Below are positions 47,400 to 59,870 of a DNA stretch of 64,000 bases, in pieces. The stretch spans positions 27,609,746 to 27,673,745 of the forward strand of contig OY979717.1 of assembly GCA_963855995.1 (NCBI GenBank). The letters are read 5' to 3'. A program made the translations under genes and the position numbers. The notes under the pieces are model-generated. The model was not told the DNA's origin and searched no databases. It saw nothing but the letters and a program-made list of their open reading frames with translations. Within the stretch, counting starts at the first letter, position 1; each line of letters opens with the position of its first letter. Source of the stretch: Muricea muricata. Its lineage: Eukaryota > Cnidaria > Anthozoa > Malacalcyonacea > Plexauridae.

Positions 47400-48003
47400 C
47401 GTTGTTCTCTGCAGTGTCAGATTAAAATTAATCTAGTTTTTCATGTCTTAGTCTAGGTCCTATATAGGATTTTGTATGCGTTTCATTTCCCAGAGATAAT
47501 CTGAACTGTTTTAGGCTAAAATGACCATGGCGGTCAACATGGCATATGTGCATTGTATTTCAAAAACACGATTTGAGCCATATTTTCCGTCTTGTTTGCT
47601 TTTTTATCGCCGAGTAGCCGAAGTCTCATACAATTCTTGTACTTTTCCATAATCACAGATGACTAAGGAACAACTCAGCCCATTTTTGACTTGTTCTGAG
47701 ACTGTGCCGTCTACTTTATCTCCGATTTTGTATACTCAACAATTAGCCAAAATTGCCGCAATTAGGAAGCCTTGCCGCTTTTGCATCTGATAAATGTGAC
47801 TTCTTCGTCTTCATGTGTATTTATATTATGTAATCCAATAGTACTTTACACTATTGAATATCTGAAGGTAATTTTGTAAACTTCGATCAAATTTCAATGT
47901 AAAAATCCACCCACACAAAATCGAGTGTCAGAATTGAAATTTAAGCTTCGAAATAATTTGAAAGTCACGCGCAATCGTCACGAAAATTCCTCGTGGGCGA
48001 CCA
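47400..48003 (-). repeat. Inverted copy of FN3-unit sequence (left palindrome arm)
   Basis: Reverse complement of much of 49915-50770, with deletions. Contains the conserved IGDKVDGTVSEQVKNGL-type frame (about 47585-47730) and the tggcatatgtgc block. Confidence 0.75.
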
Positions 48004-48005
48004 TA

Positions 48006-48402
48006 CCGGGGGGAGTGAATATTTTCACGAATACGTTTGCTCGTTTATATTTGCGTATTGTTTTGTTTTTAAGCTTGAAAATCTCACAGACTTATGCATT
48101 TCTCCCATTTTTATTTTGAGGGCTATGTCAGTGAAGATACGTACGTTTCAAATTTAAACCTTAGTCGGCAAACAGGGGCTTTTAGTGACTTACACGCTCA
48201 GTTATTTTAAATTTTGGCATAACAAAAAGCGCCCTTTAAATAAAAATGGGAGAATGCATAAGTCTGCCAGATTTTCAAGGAAGTTAAAGCTCAAAAACAA
48301 AACAATACGCAAATATACATGAAATAGAAAAATATGAAATGTTTACTTGGCTTGATGTGGAAACAAGCAAACGAACTTGTGAAAATATTCACTCCCCCCC
48401 GG
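48006..48402. mobile_element. TA-flanked foldback MITE (397 bp)
   Basis: CCGGGGGGAGTGAATATTTT at the left is complemented at the right; arms of about 110 bp; TA on both sides (48004-48005, 48403-48404). The two 60-odd-codon frames inside follow from the arms. Confidence 0.78.
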
Positions 48403-48404
48403 TA

Positions 48405-49430
48405 ACAAAAATCTCCCTAACAAAAATTTCGAAAATGAAAAAGCAAGCTTACTAACTGCTATACAGATCATACAAAACGACTGCAATCAATGTAGCAGAA
48501 CGGTAAATACAACAGAAAAATCATGGAATGTTGTGACGAATAACGGACGTAATCAAACTCAACCTAAATCGTTGCAAAACTCCACACGCAATGAAATGCC
48601 CGTCGAAAAGCCACCTATTAATTATAGTGTTTTTGCCCAAAACCAATTAAATGTCAATCAAGCAGATCAAATTAATTCCGAGTACTTATAGATACAACAA
48701 CATGACCGGACGTGTGAGCAACTGCACCCAAATCTACCAATTACTATAATCGTTTTGCTGGTCTCGATGCAGAAGAGCTTGTTAAAGAAATTGGATTTGA
48801 TATTGCTGCAAGTAATGAAACTCAAATGCCTGCTAAACCTCGACAGAAGAACAAGCATAAAGCATCTACCAATAGCCTCAGAGTTGAACAAAAGGGTTCG
48901 AATCAGGTTAACAACAAGGATGACAAAAACCAAAAGCCTCATACAACAGTACTAATAAGGGTTCCATGATCAAGAATATTCGAGGCCCTAAGCTTGGCAA
49001 AGAGGTTGGTACGCGGGTCGTAGTGAAATCATTTCCTGGTGCTACAGCTAAAAACATGAGACATTATTTAAAGCCAACGATAGATCGATCGCCAAATCGA
49101 ATTGTTCTCCATTGTGGAACTAACGATTTAAAAAATTCCAGCCCATCTGAGATTGCTGAGCAGGTTGTAAGTCTTGGTAGTGATATAGAAAAGAAGATTA
49201 AAGTCATCATTTCCCAACTTGTCACAAGACGCGACATGGATAATAAAGTTAAAGCTGTCAACAAACAACTAAAAAAACTCTGACAAAGTAATGGCTTGCA
49301 TGACACCTTTTCAACATACTAACATATGTTTCGCAGATTTAAATAGACGAGGACTTCATCTAAATAACGAAGGTAATAACAAACTTTTTAAAAATTTTGC
49401 ACATACTTTATTAACTGGACCGGAGGATTG
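48405..49430 (+). pseudogene. CR1-like LINE ORF1 with SGNH/esterase domain, decayed
   Basis: Pieces in order: an N-terminal low-complexity region (48425-48690), FAGLDAEELVKEIGFDI with a basic linker, then 48966-49283 MIKNIRGPKLGKEV, VVVKSFPGAT, HYLKP, IVLHCGTNDLKN, VIISQLVTRRD and KAVNKQLKKL, and after a stop RRGLHLNNEG. GTND and HLN are blocks III and V of SGNH hydrolases, as found in ORF1 of many CR1 elements. The block I nucleophile motif (GDS) should lie just before MIKN; here the bases read as a frame break, so the serine is lost. At least three frame breaks are present. Confidence 0.72.
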
Positions 49431-49912
49431 AAATGTATTTTTCTTGAATGCCGCGCCTAATGAAAGTCTTTTGAATAACTTGTTTGATCCTAATTTCGAA
49501 ACTACTATAGCTGATAGCAACAATTTGAATACTAAAACGATACCACCTTTTCCTATCTTTGAATAATCTTGCACCTGAATACCTATGTTCTGAATTTACT
49601 AATCGCAGCAATGTAACTTCTTATATACTGCGAGACTCCGTGAAAAAATACCTTTGATTATAGTGGTGCGGTTTTATGCAACAGCTTACCTGCTAGCATA
49701 AGACAAGCGAAATTATCTCTTGTTGAGTTTCGAAATTTGTTGAGACATCATACGATAGACACGGCATTCATAGAAAACAGGTATTTTAGTCTTAATATAT
49801 ATTTATATATTCATATTGATAGTAATTTTCAACTTATTGTTGTTTACATTTATTTGTAACCTGATGAAACTTCCGTGCTTAATTAAATAAAGATTTGACT
49901 GACTTTGACTAC
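49431..49912 (+). pseudogene. CR1-like RT C-terminal remnant and 3' tail
   Basis: Directly after ORF1: frame-shifted LAPEYLCSEF, SYILRDS, DYSGAVLCNSLPASIRQAK and SLVEFRNLLRHH, which belong to the last part of a CR1-type ORF2. The tail ends aataaagatttgactgactttgac. The endonuclease and RT between ORF1 and here are missing, so this is an internally deleted copy. Confidence 0.7.
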
Positions 49913-49914
49913 GG

Positions 49915-50177
49915 TCGCCCACGTGACGATTGCGCGAGACTTTCAAATTAATTTCAATTCTGACACTCCATTTTGTGTGGGTGGATTTTTATATTGAAAT
50001 TTAATCGAAGTTTACAAAATGACCTTCAGAAATTCAATAGTATAAAGTACTATTGGATTGCATAATATAAATACACATGAAAACGAAGAAGTCACATTTA
50101 TCGGATGCAAAAGCGGCAAGACTTCGTAATGGCGGCAATTGCTAGCGCCAATATTTGGCTAATTGACGAGGATACAA
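49915..50177 (+). repeat. Right palindrome arm, outer part
   Basis: Pairs with 47725-48003 (ggtcgcccacg, ttgcgcgaga, aattctgacac, gtgtgggtggattttt and so on). Confidence 0.75.
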
Positions 50178-50179
50178 AA

Positions 50180-50330
50180 TCGGAGATAAAGTAGACGGCA
50201 CAGTCTCAGAACAAGTCAAAAATGGGCTGACTGTGATTATGGAAAAGTACAAGAATTGTATGAGACTTCGGCTACTCGGCGATAAAAAAGCAAACAAGAT
50301 GAAAAATATGGCTGAAATCATGTTTTTGCT
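50180..50330 (+). repeat. Conserved IGDKVDG module (copy in unit C)
   Basis: A stretch repeated at 52911-53060, 61305-61460 and inverted at 47585-47730. In all it can be read as (I)GDKVDGTVSEQVKNGLTV then EKYKNCMRLRLLGDKKANK; in unit C an upstream stop shifts the start. The QVKNGL...YK pattern recalls a Myb/trihelix helix, as accompanies Harbinger transposases, but this is weak. Confidence 0.4.
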
Positions 50331-51296
50331 GGGGGTAAGTGACATACAATGCCTAATATATCAACAAAATAATGTCAATCCTTTTCAAATCTGCAAGAAT
50401 TGGATTCAATTGAACATGGTTTTTTATGTTATAGCACTTTTTTTTGGAAACATGAAAATTTAATTTCTGCCAGAGATTTTAGTGATTTTACGCATAATTA
50501 GCTGCTGACCTGGTATGTTGAGTGATGATTTTCTTGGAATATATTATAGTTAGGCATTGTTTTGCTTCTAATATCCACCCGTATAACCAACCCTTTTAAA
50601 CACTGCCGTCACTGCCGTTTTAAGGGCGGGGTTATTTTGAGGACTTTCGTTCCGGATTCGGGTTTTGGCACATATGCCATGTTGACCGCCATGGTCATTT
50701 TACCCTAAAACAGTTGAGATTATATCTGGGAAATAAAATGCATACAAAACCCTATACAGGACCTAGACTATCTCTGAGGATGGTTCGGAAGTACAGCTTC
50801 TCAAGTGTCGTTCATTTCAAAACATTTGCCGGTCGGCAAAGCTCCGCACTGATCTATATAGATCTGCCTGCAACTGTAGGGATCCACCTTAAAACACGTG
50901 TACGTTGGCCTAAAGGCATACTTCGCGAAATTTTTACGATCGTGCAAAATACTCGAAATATTACTACCAGATAGGTTAAGATTACCACTGTGATTAATCA
51001 CAAGCGTTATCGGTAAAATGGCCAGAGCAATAAAACTTTACACAAAATATACCCCTACACTCTTGTCGGTGTAAATACGGAGGCAGGGATTTACACTGTT
51101 TTATGTGTTAGCACAACACTCGGAGATTTAGTGCGATTTACAAACCATGTTTCCATTTAAAATGTCGAATTTTTACCAAACGCTTTCTTCTAAACATTAC
51201 TTGAAAGAAAAATACATCTGCAATTTTGTGAAGACAAAATGTAAATTTACATAAAAAGGCAGAGCCGCAGACATCCATTATCTTTGTGATACTTAC

Positions 51297-51602
51297 TACT
51301 TTCGTCCGTGGTTTCATTCTTTTTTGTTCCAATTGGCCCAGGTCCAACTTTGGTATAAGCTCGAACAGCAACAGTATATGTTCTTGCCGGTTTCAGTCCG
51401 GTTATTTCTGCATTGTTAACGTCAGATACATTAAATTTCATATCCTGAGAACAGTCGTCAGAAACTGTAGAACCAAGTTGGTAACATACTTCGTAGTTCA
51501 TTACCACCCCATTAGAGTCATCTTTACTTAGCTTCGTCCACGTGATTTGAAATGCAGTCGAGTTAGCCGTAATCTCATTTATAGTTGGACCGTTTTTAGG
51601 TT
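51297..51602 (-). CDS. FN3-domain exon C (type 1)
   Basis: A 306-bp exon with acceptor ttacttag and donor gtaagtat, phase 1 on both sides, encoding one FN3 domain: NGPTINEITANS, the Trp in ITWTKLS, GVVMNYEVCYQ, the LKPARTYTV turn and VGPGPIG. It is a type 1 domain related to A1/B1 but with its own features (SDDCSQDMKF loop). Upstream in the transcript is exon D, about 3 kb away; downstream is B2, 27.7 kb away across the transposon complex. Nearly identical to D, with the one visible difference in the core at GVV/GVI plus silent changes. Confidence 0.88.
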
Positions 51603-53585
51603 CTAAGTAAAAAAAATGTACTTAACAACCAATGACTTGATTTAAAAGCTCACGAAAGATGTATAATAAATGACAGTGAGATAGCTATATACAAAAAATG
51701 ATAAATAAGAAACACGCCCTAAGAGAACGACTCTCGATGACGATTGGTCAGTTATTCTACAATAAATCGTAAACAACAGTGTGATTTTTAATCACAGTGC
51801 AACAACATTTCCGCTTGTGCGAAAGGTGGATTAACAGATCATTGCTACGCGTTGCTATCCAAAATGACCGACCAAATTCGTCCTGACATTTTTTAAAAAA
51901 TTGAGAAAGCCAAAAGACCAAGGTATAAAGTGGCGGGATACAGTAGTTAATGAAATGTGGGAACTGGTGTGATTTCGCACTTTACGTGGTTCGTGTACCA
52001 AGTATTGTTCCAGAAAAAATACTTGCGGTAACGTATAAACAAATATATTTTTTCAAAACAATCAATTTTTTTATTTGGGTCATTTTAGGGCATAAACCTG
52101 GTGCTTTGTTCTGGCCTACTGGGCAAAAGTGACTTAATAGTTGTTTTTACTTAGAACAAATTAAACATCTTTAAATTGTTTTTCTAAATTTCATCTCATA
52201 GTTTTCTTCAGTCTTTTTTGCAATTTACCTAAAATGATGAATTTAATGAAAATGAATCGTGCGACAACTAGCCTTGCTTTCTCGAAGGCTTGTAAAAACA
52301 CCGCTAATGTAACCAGTATTATACGTCGTTTGTTAGTCTATACTTTTGTTATTTGAAAACAAATACACGTGACTACAGCATAAGCTCATTCATTGAAAAG
52401 CGTCTCGAATATACACAATTCAATAAGGCCGTTTTATACAAATTTTTAGTATTTGCAACGACGCAAGCTCTATTTGAAATATCAATATCCCAACTAAAGT
52501 TGGCTCAAAATTTTATTATAAATTATAAAAATTGAAGTTAGCTCTTCCTGGATAAGATACACTTTATTTAGCTGAGATAACTGTGCTAGATTAAATCAAA
52601 GAAGAGTACTCTTTTGTGCTACCCGATATTGTATCAATAAGTCCATATAACTTGTACTAGACTATAACGGTATTAATAGTGTGTGATCTCAGCCTCTTTT
52701 AGTTTTGTCAGTTTGACCTGATTTTGAGAGAAATATCGCCGAATATATAAAACACACAAGCATATGAACTGATAACAAACCACTAAACTTCGCTATATTA
52801 CATGTAAATCACACTTCACTTGGGCTATTTGTGGCTCGGTCGGCGCTCTCGCGTATAAATTTTGAAAAAAGTTATTCACTATGAGACATAATTTGTTTTA
52901 TTCGAAAATCGGAGATAAAGTAGACGGCACAGTCTCAGAACAAGTCAAAAATGGGCTGACTGTGATTATGGAAAAGTACAAGAATTGTATGAGACTTCGG
53001 CTACTCGGCGATAAAAAAGCAAACAAGACGGAAAATATGGCTGAAAGCGTGTTTTTGCGGGGGGTATGAGTGACATACAATGCCTTATATATCAACAAAA
53101 TAATGTCAATCCATTTCAAATTTGCAAGAGTTGGATTCAATTGAACAAGGTTTTTTATGTTATAAGACTTTTTTTTGGAAACATGAAAATTTAATATCTG
53201 CCAAAGATTTTAGAGATTTTATGCATAATTAGCTTCTGACCTGGCATGTTGAGTGATGATTTTCTAGGAATATATTATAGTTAGGCATTGTTTTGCTTCT
53301 AATAACCACCCGTATAACCAACCCTTTTAAACACTATAGGCAATTCAGAAAGGCTGTTGCTTGCATTGGTCTGAAGTTAGAGCTATGTCGACAATGCCGT
53401 TTCAGGGCGGGGTCATTTTGAGGACTTTTGTTCCGGATTTGGGTTTTGGCACATATGCCATGTTGACCGCCATGGTCATTTTACCCTAAAACAGTTGAGA
53501 TTATATCAGGGAAATAAAACGCATACAAAACCCTATACAGGACCTAGACTATATCTGAGGATGGTTCGGAAGTACAGCCTCTTAA

Positions 53586-54066
53586 AGTGTTTGTGCAACG
53601 AAATTTCACCCCAAAGTTTTATAGCGTCAGTGTTAAGTTAACGTAAAATGGGTTGGTAACTTCTTTTACAGAAGTTCATCATTTCGCTTCTTTCGTGAGA
53701 AATTTGGCTTTGAATAATATGCAAATATCATACTTATGACATCACAGTGCATAATGAGTTTTTAGTGCTGCAGGAATTTCTCTTACAGTATCCATGATAA
53801 ATTTCCAGAAGTTGCACTAAAATACAGCAAATCAGAATTTGTAAGTTATAATTTTGGAATTTTGTTCGACAAAATCAAATTGTTGTATTAAAATACATTA
53901 TGCACTATGATGTCATAAGTATGATATTTGCATATTATTCAAAGCTAAATTTCTCACGAAAGAAGGCAGACAATGAACTTCTGTAAAAGAAGTTACCAAC
54001 CTATTTTACGTTATCTCTAAACTGAGGTCAAAAAACGTCGGGGTGAAATTTCGTTGCATAAGCACT
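53586..54066. mobile_element. TTAA-flanked foldback MITE in unit D (481 bp)
   Basis: AGTGTTTGTGCAACGAAATT at the left and its near-complement ending GCACT at the right, arms of about 190 bp; TTAA at 53582-53585 and 54067-54070. Units C (near 50790) and E (near 63580) keep the empty site, so the insertion postdates the duplication. Confidence 0.85.
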
Positions 54067-54568
54067 TTAAGTGTCGTTCATTTCAAAACATTTGCCGGTG
54101 GGCAAAGCTCCGCACTGATCTATATAGATCTGCCTGCAACTGTAGGGATCCACCTTAAAACACGTGTACGTTGGCCTTAAGGCATACTTTGCGAAATTTT
54201 TACAATCGTGCTACATACTCAAAATATTACTACCAGATAGGTTAAGATTACCACTGCGGTTAATCACAAACGTTATCGGTAAAATGGCCAGAGCAGTAAA
54301 ACTTTACACAAAATATACCCCTACACTCTTGTCGGTGTAAATACGGAGGCAGGGATTTACACTGTTTTATGTGTTAGCACAACACTCGGAGATTTAGTGC
54401 GATTTACAAACCATGTTTCCACCTAAAATGTCGAATTTTTACCAAACGTTTTTTCTAAACATTACTTGAAAGAAAAATACATCTGCAATTTTGTGAAGAC
54501 AAAATGTAAATTTACATAAAAAGGCAGAGCCGCAGACATCCTAAATCCATTATCTTTGTGATACTTAC

Positions 54569-54874
54569 TACTTTCGTCCGTGGTTTCATTCTTTTTTGTC
54601 CCAATTGGCCCAGGTCCAACTTTGGTATAAGCTCGAACAGCAACAGTATATGTTCTTGCCGGTTTCAGTCCGGTTATTTCTGCATTGTTAACGTCAGATA
54701 CATTAAATTTCATATCCTGAGAACAGTCGTCAGAAACTGTAGAACCAAGTTGGTAACATACTTCGTAGTTCATTATCACCCCATTAGAGTCATCTTTACT
54801 TAGCTTCGTCCACGTGATTTGAAATGCAGTCGAGTTAGCCGTAATCTCATTTATAGTTGGACCGTTTTTAGGTT
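54569..54874 (-). CDS. FN3-domain exon D (type 1)
   Basis: A 306-bp phase 1-1 exon near-identical to exon C: same acceptor (ttacttag), same donor (gtaagtat), the Trp in ITWTKLS, GVIMNYEVCYQ, LKPARTYTV and VGPGPIGTKK. Differences from C are mostly silent (for example the Gly codon before Thr-Lys-Lys), consistent with purifying selection or simply youth. In transcript order it precedes exon C. The flanking introns are also nearly identical, so C and D arose by tandem duplication of a whole exon-plus-intron unit. Confidence 0.87.
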
Positions 54875-55471
54875 CTAAGTAAAAAAAATGTACTTAACAA
54901 CCAATGACTTGATTTAAAAGCTCACGAAAGATGTATAATAAATGACAGTGAGATAGCTATATACAAAAAATGATAAATAAGAAACACGCCCTAAGAGAAT
55001 GACTCTCGATGACGATTGGTCAGTTATTCTACAATAAATCGTAAACAACAGTGTGATTTTTTAATCACAGTGCAACACCATGTCCGCTTGTGCGAAAGGT
55101 GGATTATCAGATCATTGCTACGCATTGGTATCCAAAATGACGACCAAATTCGTCCTGACGTTTCTTAAAAAATCGAGAAAAAGCCAAAAGACCAAAGTAT
55201 AAAGTGGCTGGATACAGCAGTTCATGAAATGTGGGAACTGGTGTGATTTCGCACTTTACGTGGTTCGTGTACCAAGTATTGTTCCAGAAAAAATACTTGC
55301 GGTAACGTATAAACAAATATATTTTTTCAAAACAATTAATTTTTATTTGGGTCATTTCAGGGCATAAACCTGGTGCTTTTTGTTCTGGCCTACTGGGCAA
55401 AAGTGACTTAATAGTTGTTTTTACTTAGAACAAATTAGACATCTTTATTACCATGTGCGTTCAAGCGTTAA

Positions 55472-56721
55472 AGGTAGGTTACAGTCGCTTCTGCGCATGT
55501 GCGATAGGTTTGTTATGAGGAGCCTCCTCATAACAAGTTTCCAGTCCCATGGCGTAAATGGAAACACGCGCGACCGTCTGAATCATTCTCTGTTGTACTG
55601 CCAGGAGCGATGGCGCATCAAGCCCTGGCATAAAAGTTGTTGCTTTGAGAGTTTCAAGATCAAACAATTAATATGGGATTCTGAAAACGCGGCAAATCGC
55701 GTCGCCTAAAGGTTTAATTATTCGCGTTCGGCAGCTTTTGCTTCAGATGCTGTGGGTTTCGTTCGAGACTTCGAATCGCACTACAGAATATTCACGAGTC
55801 ACGACATGCTCACAGTCACAGGCTCTGTCATGCAGAGTGGTAAGATTGGCAAAATTTTCATGTATTTGCACCTGGATAATTTTATTATTTTACTTATTCT
55901 GAAATTTATATGTAGTAGTTTCATACATTGAAATATAACACAAGTGTTATCTAATATCATCCTACTAACCGTAGACCTTCTATACATGCTATGAACGTTT
56001 ATATACACATACACAGGCTACAGTTCTAAATGCTTATCCATTCTATTTTGTAAATTATTTGTTTGTAAAGTATGAGTTTTTGCTTTCATCACTGTGCTTT
56101 CAATTTCATTACTGTGTCTGTGTCTTCACTAAAAACACATTCGCTGCCAGTTAATGTACCCTCATCATGATATATAAGTCTGGAATCGAGAACACGACAA
56201 TTTAATTGCATATTCTACAGGGCGCATATAAAATGTATAATTTATTTCACACCATGTACACTCGTAAATAATATCTTCGCGCCATGCACGGTGTAATATC
56301 CTCTATGTATTGCTAGCAATGTTATACTGTTATAGATCATATCCACGATATACTCATTGAGTGATATACAGACTAGCCTGTGTGCATGTCGTGACTCGTG
56401 AATATTCTGTAATGCGATTCGAAGTCTCGAACGAAACCCACAGCATCTGAAGCAAAAGCTACCGAACGCGAATAATTAAACCTTTAGGCGACACGATTTG
56501 CCGCGTTTTCAGAATCCAATATTAATTGTTTGATCTTGAAACTCTCAAAGCAACAATTTTTATGCCAGGACTTGATGCACCATCACTCCTTGCAATACAA
56601 CAGAGAACGATTCAGACGGCCACGCGTGTTTTCATTTACGCCATGGGACTGGAAACTTGTTTTGAGGAGGCTCTTCATAACAAACCTATCGCACATGCGC
56701 AGAAGCGACTGTAACCTACCT
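55472..56721. mobile_element. TTAA-flanked long-arm foldback nested in the transposon end (1250 bp)
   Basis: AGGTAGGTTACAGTCGCTTC and its complement define the ends; arms are about 330 bp each, with TTAA at 55468-55471 and 56722-56725. Removing it rejoins the left terminal repeat in register with the right one (gcgttaagcgttaagcg). Frames in the arms (55455-55709, 56526-56714) have no recognised domain. Confidence 0.88.
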
Positions 56722-56949
56722 TTAAGCGTTAAGCGAAATTACGGTTTGTTTCCGGTTTTGTGAACATTGTTTTGTCCAATTAGAACGTCGCGTTGACCAA
56801 TTAAAACGTCGCGTTTGACATGTCAAACCTACACGTTTGACGCTTCAAAACGTGCACTTTGCTGGGCGTGACTTATACATTTTATTATTTACACGTATTA
56901 TTTTTGAACATATTGTAGTTGTTACTGTATCATAGCCTCCAAGCAGCAA

Positions 56950-57900
56950 ATGGACAATTTTAAAATAAATAAGTTGGGAAGATCGTACATTAGTGGAAAA
57001 CCTTTATCAGACGACTTTAGAGTATTAATATTGGACACAATTATTGAAAACGGGGGAGATAGTTTACCCGGTTACATCCCTGTTACTTATTCTGAGATTG
57101 CGAAACGTTTCTGTGTTTCCAAGCAAACAGTAGCAAAAATATGGAGGGAATTTTGCCAAAGAAACAGTTTTGCCGTGCAATCCCGTGGTGGAGTACGTAA
57201 TCGGAAATTAACTGACAATGACTTGGAACTGATCGAAACGTTAAAGGCGAGTAAAGGATCTATTTCGATGCGAGAGATAAGCGAAATTTTAGATGAGGTC
57301 GGCGATGCTCAAGGCGGAATTGCGATGACAATTCCCGCGCAATAAAGTCAAGACTACTGTCAGACAAAAAATATTCCCGGAAAAAGATCTCGGACATCGC
57401 ACTACAGAGGTTTACATTCACAAAAATGTTGTATACACAACTGTTCATAAATTATTTAAGTTCGAAAGATGCTACGAAGATAAATTTTTCGATGAAGCAG
57501 GTATAAAGTCACCAGACGCAGGTATTCGTCTATACGGGCATATGCACCTGTTGGGGAAAGATGTGTCGAAGTGGAAAGAAAGCTCGAAATCCTAACACAA
57601 CTCTAAACCTTCTCGTTTCTTTAAATGGAGTTGAATATTATAACATGTTGGATGGACCGACCGATACAATTCAGTTCCTGAATTTCTTCGAAGAAGCTGC
57701 GCATGCAGTCAATTTTGAAACAGCCAGGCCGACGCTTAAAGTGGGCGACATTATTGTAATGGACAACCTTTCAGTCCACTATTACGAAGGCGGAGAGGTG
57801 CTTGAAGAGTACCTTGCTGAAATGGGAATTGAGTTGTTAACTATATACTCCTGTGTACTCGCCTGACCTCAATCCCGTGGAACTGTGTTTTAATAAAGTT
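56950..57900 (+). pseudogene. IS630/Tc1-superfamily DDE transposase, frameshifted
   Basis: 56950-57345 encodes a paired-like N-terminal HTH region (LSDDFRVLILDTI, YSEIAKRFCVSKQTVAKIW, then RKLTDNDLELIETL and SMREISEIL). After a frameshift near 57320 the next piece reads SRLLSDKKYSRKKISDIAL; the first catalytic block FFDEAGIKSPD is near 57495; after another slip comes NPNTTLNLLVSLNGVEYYN, the second Asp block GDIIVMDNLSVHY (57750-57780) and, after a third slip, YSPDLNPVELCFNKVK with the third acidic residue. All DDE blocks are present and in order but the frame is broken at least three times. Flanking terminal repeats confirm it belongs to the 55448-60562 element. Confidence 0.82.
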
Positions 57901-58448
57901 AAAACACAGCTGAATTATCATTTTTAAAAAGTATTCAAGGCAAATTTAAAACTGGCCACAGCATTAGCCCTTGACACAATTACTATGGAAGACATGCATA
58001 ATTTTTACAACTTGACATCATATTTATTTGAAATACAAATATAGACGTGTTCATTGATGAAGCATTTTAAACTTTTATACAACAGATCTTGAGGGACTTG
58101 GAAAAAATGTAACTGTATGTGGTTGGTCGAGTATATTGTCAAAAAGATACATATATCATAACTTATCTGTTACCACACACATAGACATAGTATAAAATTT
58201 ATATTTTGTTTCGTTAAGCATTTTGAAATCCCCGAATATAAACTTTAATGTCCAGATGGAACACGTACAACCAAATAGAATTACCAAATATTAATGATAT
58301 AATATGAATAGATGTTACAATACGATGTCCACAATGTCAATGAAATAGATTAGTTAACCACTGAAACAGATTGTACTGCACTTACTATACTTTCGCCTTT
58401 TCGGAATTCCGTGTAAATAACTGCATGTACTATTGTGTCCGAATTCTG

Positions 58449-58850
58449 CTATTTCAGTCTTGACAATGAAAGAAGCAATTCAGCAGTTTCATTATCTTCT
58501 GAACTGGTAACAACTGTTTCATTGATATTAATGTTGTCATTATTGTCACTATTAAAAGTATCAGTAAAAGATAAACCTTCTACGGACTGTGTGGGCTCAT
58601 TGTCTTCGTGTAACAAGGCACAATGATCGGCTGTGCTCGTAGACGGCATGGTTGTTTTTTCACGTAAACTCTCTCTAATACAAAAGATAATTTGTGCTTC
58701 CTCTTCGGCTTCATCTTCAGGAACTAAACGCGAATAGTTAGTTGCTGACGTGGAATAACTTAAGTTCTTAAAAGATTCATTACACGCTGAGAGCGGCTTG
58801 TTTCCTTTCGGCCTTGGCCCTGTAGGTTTCGAAACGCAAATTATTCAAAA
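58449..58850 (-). pseudogene. Second transposon gene, acidic Ser-rich exon
   Basis: From a possible acceptor (ctacag, near 58825) the minus strand reads GPRPKGNKPLSACNESFK, SRLVPEDEAEEEAQII and on into MPSTSTADHCALLHEDNE and a Ser/Asp/Asn-rich stretch to a stop at 58449. It is open for more than 120 codons. No domain is recognised. Orientation and position suggest it is a downstream exon of the gene starting near 60357. Confidence 0.45.
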
Positions 58851-59870
58851 CACTGTAGGATGTTTTTTGGACAATTTTTTAAGTAAACAAGCAAGTTGTT
58901 ATTTTCCGCTGTTAACCAACAGTTCCCATCGAATGCGTAAATTTAGCTAGCAAAACGCGTAAACAAGTAAATTTCCCACGACTAGAAGCACGTTTCATCC
59001 AGCCAAATGCGTAATGCGGTTGCTTAGCCTAGCCGCGCTATGTCCGTTGCGAAAACCATTGATTTTTCGATTATGTCAAATTCCGGTGCGTGTTTGCGCA
59101 AAAACAGCTAACTTAGTCCGTAAAATTCATTCTGCAACAAGTCATCGACGCGAACGCTTAAAAGAAGAAGCTGTATCTACGCTAAAGTCTAAAGTTAAAT
59201 TGGTGCGTCTGCAAACCAAAGTAAGTCCATAGATATTATCTGTTCCTTGCTCTATTCTTTTCAGTGCATGTCTAAGCATTTGAATTGTTCATACTAAGTT
59301 ATGCCTTTCGGCTAAAAGGCCAGCATTGTATGTGCGCGATTTCGTGTTTGACAAGTTAAATTTGTTTGGGTATGGTTTAGTGGTAGCTAAGTTGCGCAAG
59401 CTTGGTTAAGTTACGTTATATAAGCTAAAATGCCAAATTATGCTAAAATTCAATTCCTGTTTCGAATCCGCGTTGCTAAAATCAGTCTGGCTAACTATTG
59501 CATGTTGTTACTATATAATTAGATAGCGTTATAATCTAGTACGTGTTGATTGTTGTTTTAAAATTGTCACATATTCCTTTATATTTGTGCTAATATTGTA
59601 TACTCGTACTATAGTTCGTTTATTCAATTGTTACATTCTAGTTCGAACCGATCTTGTACGATCTAGCACGATCTTGAACGATTTGAACAACTTGAATTCA
59701 TCCAAACATTCATCTAATTGAACTGTTATCAACTCAACTACAAGTTTCGTCGAGTCTATGTATTGTTGATTTATATTAAATCTTGCCAGAAATTCTTCTA
59801 TCGTGTTCGATTTATCTGCGCACCTGTCTACCTAGTAGTGTTTCGTTTGGGTTTTGTTGGTGTTCGATTT
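58851..59870. other. Interior of the IS630-type element, no clear coding
   Basis: Possible intron between the minus-strand segments. A plus-strand 72-codon basic frame at 59014-59232 ends near a gtaagt but has no recognised domain. Confidence 0.35.

Larger units (their letters stand above)
50178..52880 (-). repeat. FN3 tandem unit C
   Basis: First of three tandem units (C, D, E) beginning with the aatcggagataaagtag block. It contains FN3 exon C and intron sequence including a conserved but probably non-coding 60-codon frame (52353-52535). Lacks the insertions seen in D and E. Confidence 0.8.
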
